Shown here: positions 6,226 to 8,358 of the stretch, in pieces
Layout: each line of letters starts with the position of its first letter
Numbering within the stretch: the stretch's first letter is position 1
Source of the DNA: Spirochaetaceae bacterium
Lineage (GTDB): Bacteria; Spirochaetota; Spirochaetia; Treponematales; Breznakiellaceae
Direction of reading: 5' to 3'
DNA length: 8,358 nucleotides
NCBI GenBank assembly: GCA_031257135.1
Contig: JAIRPH010000136.1
Location: 1-8,358, forward strand
Notes under the pieces: generated by a model
The model's input: only the letters and a program-made list of their open reading frames with translations
The model's database searches: none
What the model was told of the DNA's origin: nothing
Program-made: the position numbers and the translations under genes

Positions 6226-6255
6226 ATTATATCATACGCCCTTTTTCTTTGGCAA
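6226..6255 (-). promoter_or_regulatory. Sigma-70-type promoter of the operon
   Basis: On the minus strand TTGCCA (complement of 6250-6255) is followed after 18 bases by a perfect TATAAT (complement of 6226-6231). The -10 box ends 41 bases before the permease start codon. It is the best promoter match seen in the window and is in the right place for the five-gene operon. Confidence 0.65.
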
Positions 6256-6264
6256 CTGATTTTA

Positions 6265-6277
6265 AACAGTATTTCTT
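6265..6277 (-). repeat. Single copy of the 13-mer upstream of the operon promoter
   Basis: On the minus strand the sequence is AAGAAATACTGTT, which matches the YAGWAAYRCTRTT consensus of the left array at 12 of 13 positions. Its end is 9 bases upstream of the -35 box. AT-rich composition makes chance possible, but the position is suggestive. Confidence 0.35.
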
Positions 6278-6373
6278 GAAAATTAACAGAAACATCTTGA
6301 TAAATACTAAAACCCAATTAAAATACTTAGCATGAAGGATACGCGCTATTAAAGCATTGAAGAAAACCGCACG

Positions 6374-6403
6374 CTTGCGCCGGTGGTACTTGCGCCTGTG
6401 GTA
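6374..6403 (+). repeat. Tandem 15-base direct repeat
   Basis: CTTGCGCCGGTGGTA (6374-6388) is followed directly by CTTGCGCCTGTGGTA (6389-6403); 14 of 15 bases agree. The second unit forms the left arm of the hairpin that follows. Confidence 0.6.
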
Positions 6404-6452
6404 AAGGGTTAGCCCGACTGCGATTTTTCGTAGCCCTATCCGCCCACAGGCG
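6393..6452. repeat. Long imperfect hairpin
   Basis: CGCCTGTGG (6393-6401) is the exact reverse complement of CCACAGGCG (6444-6452). Between them AGGG (6405-6408) can pair with CCCT (6434-6437), and CTGCGA with TCGTAG around a TTTT loop (about 6418-6433). The result is a 60-base interrupted stem-loop. It may be an extragenic palindromic repeat or a structured transcript; no coding role is seen. Confidence 0.45.
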
Positions 6453-6490
6453 GCGAAGCATATACAATCCTGTTGAGGCTGTAGAAAAAG

Positions 6491-6520
6491 CAGACAATGG
6501 CGCATAACATAATATATAAT
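6491..6520 (+). promoter_or_regulatory. Relict transposase promoter
   Basis: CAGACA (6491-6496), 18 bases, then TATAAT (6515-6520). Transcription would begin about two bases before the transposase ATG at 6529, which has no Shine-Dalgarno sequence, so the message could have been leaderless. Matches are partial and the gene is dead. Confidence 0.35.
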
Positions 6521-6528
6521 GCGGTATC

Positions 6529-7502
6529 ATGGCGAAATACAAACAAACGGAAAGAGAGCAGGGACTGTTTCTCACGGTATCGCTCCCCGAGCAATTGGTA
6601 GACGGCGTCTTCGAGCATACGCTTGCCTGCCTCATCGGCAATATAGACCTCAACGACTTTGACGCTCGGTACGCCAACGACCTCACCGGCGCGCCGGCCG
6701 TCAATCCGGCGGCGCTACTCAAAATCAGTACTGCTATTCCATCGGCGTTATCAGTTCCCGCAAAATAGCGGCAATGCGCCAAAACCATATCATAGTAAAA
6801 ACGTTATCGGGAAACACGGAACCACATTTCATGACCCTATCGAACTTTGTGTCCACGATGGGATTGGAGGTAGAAACGGTATTCGGCGAAGTACTGCTGA
6901 TATGCTATGAGATGAGACTGCTTGGAGGGAAAATGTTTGCGATAGACAGTTGCCGACTGCCGTTGAACGCGGCGAAGGAATGGAGCGAGATGAAGAAGAA
7001 ACGCCAACGTCTGCGGAAAGCGGCGAAGCGGGAAAGAAAAGTTTGACACGCGGCATTTCAAGTACCGGAAGAGTGGGGGTTATTACATCTGCCCGAATGG
7101 GGAAAAACTGGTGTTCAGGTGGGAAGTGAAACTGAACCAGAATGAGGGAAGGAAATATGAGAACCGCTCGAAAGACCGATCTGTCCGTGTAAAGAACACT
7201 GTATCAGGAGCCGAAAAAAGAACTACCGGACGCTGTATATGCCGAAACCGAAGTATGAAAAAAAACTGCCACAAAAGATGCGTGAGCGGATAGGCAAATC
7301 GGCGTACCGGAAACGGTATTTGTAGCGGATGCAAATCATAGAACCGTGTTTCAGCGACGTAGAATACTGCGAGGAGATGAACCGGTTTACGCTACATGGG
7401 AAAAAGAAGGCGGATATCCAGTGGAAACTGTACTGCGTGGTACACAACATAGAGAAATGTACAATGGCAATGCGGGAGAAATCTGCGAAACGGGCGGCAT
7501 AG
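6529..7502 (+). pseudogene. IS1182-family transposase, broken by frameshifts, a stop and a deletion
   Basis: The N-terminus MAKYKQTEREQGLFLTVSL is characteristic of IS1182-family DDE transposases. Four pieces can be joined. Piece one runs 6529-6726. A frameshift follows near 6727, and piece two continues from 6729 with YCYSIGVISSRKIAAM, includes the first catalytic aspartate in FAIDSC, and stops at 7046. The segment that should carry the second catalytic aspartate, well over 100 codons, is missing near 7040. Piece three starts FDTRHFKYRKSGGYYICPNG at 7042. A second frameshift near 7199 leads to piece four, CIRSRKKNYRTLYMPKPKYE, with an in-frame TAG at 7323-7325 and then RMQIIEPCF containing the catalytic glutamate, ending with TAG at 7500-7502. 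The remnant cannot make active transposase. The identity is from recall of family motifs; break positions are from the reading frames. Confidence 0.85.
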
Positions 7503-7589
7503 AGGGCTACTGGAGGACGGATTAACTGCAACCAGTCCGGAGTGGTAAGAAATAACAGCAAAACAATTAATTATAACAGACGCGGATAA

Positions 7590-7602
7590 TAGTAACACTG
7601 TT
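7590..7602 (+). repeat. Isolated perfect copy of the 13-mer
   Basis: TAGTAACACTGTT matches YAGWAAYRCTRTT at all positions. Its core TAACACTGTTA (7593-7603) is an exact odd palindrome. It is about 7.3 kb from the array at 238-364 and in the same orientation. It lies near the right end of the IS1182 remnant, upstream of the IS5-type fragment. Confidence 0.4.
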
Positions 7603-7623
7603 AAAATTGACTTTTCCTGCAAT

Positions 7624-7652
7624 CTGTTACGCGCAGTGACCGCACTTATAAT
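7624..7652 (+). promoter_or_regulatory. Weak candidate promoter before the IS5-type transposase fragment
   Basis: A perfect TATAAT (7647-7652) has only a poor -35 partner, CTGTTA (7624-7629), at 17 bases. It is about 105 bases before the fragment's ATG, in an AT-rich stretch. The 7503-7756 gap holds nothing else coding that I can support. Confidence 0.2.
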
Positions 7653-7756
7653 AATTTTATAAACTCAGTTTTAATGTTCCTTGAAATAATATTTCTGGTT
7701 TTTTAGCGGTTTTTGTACTATTCCAATATTTTATCATATACTTTTCATATTCTAAA

Positions 7757-8248
7757 ATGGGAATGGGAAAGGAGAAACAGGCGCAGGAAGCCAAGGATGC
7801 GGTATTCAAACGGCTGTACGGAGTAAAACCTGAAACCTTTGAGAAAATGAAAAACATACTCCAAAAAGAGTTTGCCAAACTTCATAAAGCAGGCGGCAGA
7901 CCCCCAAAATTGACGGCCGCAGAAAAATTAACGGCAACCTTGAAATACCTAAGGGAATATAGGACCATGGAAAGCATCGCCGCCGATTATGGCATCGCTA
8001 AAAGCAGAATCTGTGAAACCATACAATGGGTCGAAGACACTTCGGCGAAAGACAAAACCTTCAAACTTCCCGGAAAACGGGTTCTCAGAGGCGAAGCGCC
8101 GTCTATAGATTACATCATGGCGGATGTAACCGAAAGCCCCATAACCCCCCCAAAAAATCAAAAAGAATGGTATTCCGGCAAAAAGAAGCGGCATACTATA
8201 AAAACACAAGTAATTATCGGGCGGAAAAGCAAGAAAATCAGGAGGTGA
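7757..8248 (+). pseudogene. IS5-type transposase, N-terminal fragment
   Basis: The reading frame encodes 163 residues, of which about the first 161 look like an IS5-family (DDE_Tnp_4 type) transposase. Visible are GVKPETFEKM, GGRPPKLTAAEKL and LKYLREYRTM leading into a helix-turn-helix (IAADYGIAKSRICETIQWVED). After that come the first catalytic aspartate in IMADVTESPI and the family stretch YSGKKKRHTIKTQVI ending in KSKKI near 8239. Intact members are roughly 250-280 residues; here the sequence diverges at that point and stops at 8246-8248, so the later catalytic residues are missing. ATGs at 7757 and 7763 are both possible starts; GGAAAGGAG follows the start, so no upstream ribosome binding site decides it. 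The fragment cannot support transposition. Confidence 0.8.
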
Positions 8249-8253
8249 TCCAG
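8240..8253 (+). promoter_or_regulatory. Extended Shine-Dalgarno-like sequence
   Basis: AGGAGGTGATCCAG is a 14-base exact complement of the 3' end of typical bacterial 16S rRNA (CTGGATCACCTCCT). It begins at the point where IS5-type homology ends. An ATG opening a nine-codon frame lies 6 bases after its end, 14 bases after the AGGAGG core. It may be a genuine, unusually strong ribosome binding site or a chance match. Confidence 0.45.
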
Positions 8254-8259
8254 AAAGTA

Positions 8260-8289
8260 TGATAGGCATTAAACGAAACCATAATTGAG
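8260..8289 (+). CDS. Possible nine-codon ORF (leader-peptide-like)
   Basis: The frame reads MIGIKRNHN and stops with TGA at 8287-8289. It is reported only because of the extended Shine-Dalgarno-like sequence upstream and the stem-loop that begins 4 bases after its stop. The spacing from the AGGAGG core (14 bases) is longer than optimal. No family is recognised. Confidence 0.2.
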
Positions 8290-8293
8290 GTAG

Positions 8294-8319
8294 TGGAAAG
8301 CCATATTGAAGGCTTTCCA
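8294..8319. repeat. Stem-loop directly before an open frame
   Basis: TGGAAAGCC (8294-8302) and GGCTTTCCA (8311-8319) are perfect 9-bp arms around an 8-base loop. The next three bases are ATG. A GAAGG sequence (8308-8312) that could serve as the ribosome binding site for that ATG runs into the right arm and would be partly sequestered. Confidence 0.5.
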
Positions 8320-8358
8320 ATGATTGAAGAGCTTCTTGGAAAAACAGCAGGTTCGCCT
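8320..8358 (+). CDS. Open frame running off the right edge, unrecognised
   Basis: From the ATG the frame reads MIEELLGKTAGSP and continues past the window. The same frame is open back to a stop at 8263-8265 and reads ALNETIIEVVESHIEGFP before the ATG, which also looks like plausible protein. The true start may therefore be further upstream, or the piece may be a gene fragment cut by the IS5-type remnant. No family is recognised. Confidence 0.25.
   Translation, partial: MIEELLGKTAGSP

Larger units (their letters stand above)
6185..6528. other. Intergenic region between the operon and the IS1182 remnant
   Basis: The 344 bases contain the operon's operator-like inverted repeat and promoter (6197-6255), one minus-strand copy of the 13-mer (6265-6277), a tandem 15-base repeat and a long imperfect hairpin (6374-6452), and the probable left end and promoter of the IS remnant (6476-6520). 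No coding sequence is supported; open frames on the minus strand show no family features. Confidence 0.6.
6476..7625 (+). mobile_element. Decayed IS1182-family insertion sequence (ends uncertain)
   Basis: The interior carries the transposase pseudogene at 6529-7502. Possible terminal inverted repeats are AGGCTGTAGAAAAAG (6476-6490) and, read on the minus strand, AGATTGCAGGAAAAG (complement of 7611-7625), matching at 11 of 15 positions. The implied length of about 1.15 kb is shorter than intact members because the middle of the gene is missing. No target-site duplication was identified, so the boundaries are tentative. Confidence 0.4.

Noticed and set aside
6327..6788. Leftward open frame of 153 codons overlapping the IS1182 remnant
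   Set aside because: It is antisense to the transposase N-terminus and crosses intergenic hairpins; its composition is not protein-like.
7607..7640. Promoter with TTGACT at 7607-7612
   Set aside because: No acceptable -10 hexamer follows at 16-19 bases; the nearest TATAAT is 34 bases away.
8240..8253. Fragment of an antisense 16S rRNA gene 3' end
   Set aside because: The match stops at 14 bases on both sides; flanking bases do not follow 16S rRNA, so it is better read as a Shine-Dalgarno-like sequence.

Overview
The window looks like a bacterial chromosome segment, most likely from a spirochaete of the Treponema type. The basis is an HU-like DNA-binding-domain protein at the left edge, a solitary Uma2-family endonuclease gene, a long poly-G tract of the sort known from treponemes, and decayed insertion sequences. 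This placement is an inference from gene content; no rRNA or taxonomic marker gene is present.

Left part (1-661): the first 218 bases are the start of a leftward gene for an HU-like DNA-binding protein. Its upstream region is unusual. It holds six related 13-mers spaced mostly 23-24 bases apart, one embedded in a perfect 20-bp palindrome, then an uninterrupted run of 16 G, then two REP-like GC-rich hairpins and a further palindrome. A rightward Uma2 gene (662-1246) follows and ends at a strong stem-loop shared with the convergent operon.

Centre (1292-6184): a compact five-gene leftward operon with intergenic gaps of 5-22 bases. In transcription order it encodes a GntP-family sugar-acid permease, the N-terminal and C-terminal halves of a split transketolase, a GarR-like tartronate semialdehyde reductase and a classical short-chain dehydrogenase. 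A good sigma-70-type promoter (TTGCCA, 18 bases, TATAAT) and a perfect inverted repeat that could be an operator lie in front of it. The combination suggests uptake of a sugar acid, oxidation by the SDR, ketol transfer by transketolase without an aldolase, and reduction of the remaining semialdehyde to D-glycerate. This pathway is a proposal, not a demonstrated function.

Right part (6185-8358): an insertion-sequence graveyard. An IS1182-type transposase gene (6529-7502) carries two frameshifts, an in-frame stop and a deleted middle. It is followed by the first ~160 codons of an IS5-type transposase that breaks off near 8239. Directly at that break is a 14-base perfect complement of the usual 16S rRNA 3' tail, followed by a nine-codon ORF, a 9-bp stem-loop and an ORF running off the window. 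The 13-mer from the left array also occurs once just upstream of the operon promoter and once between the two IS remnants.

No tRNA, rRNA or CRISPR array was seen.
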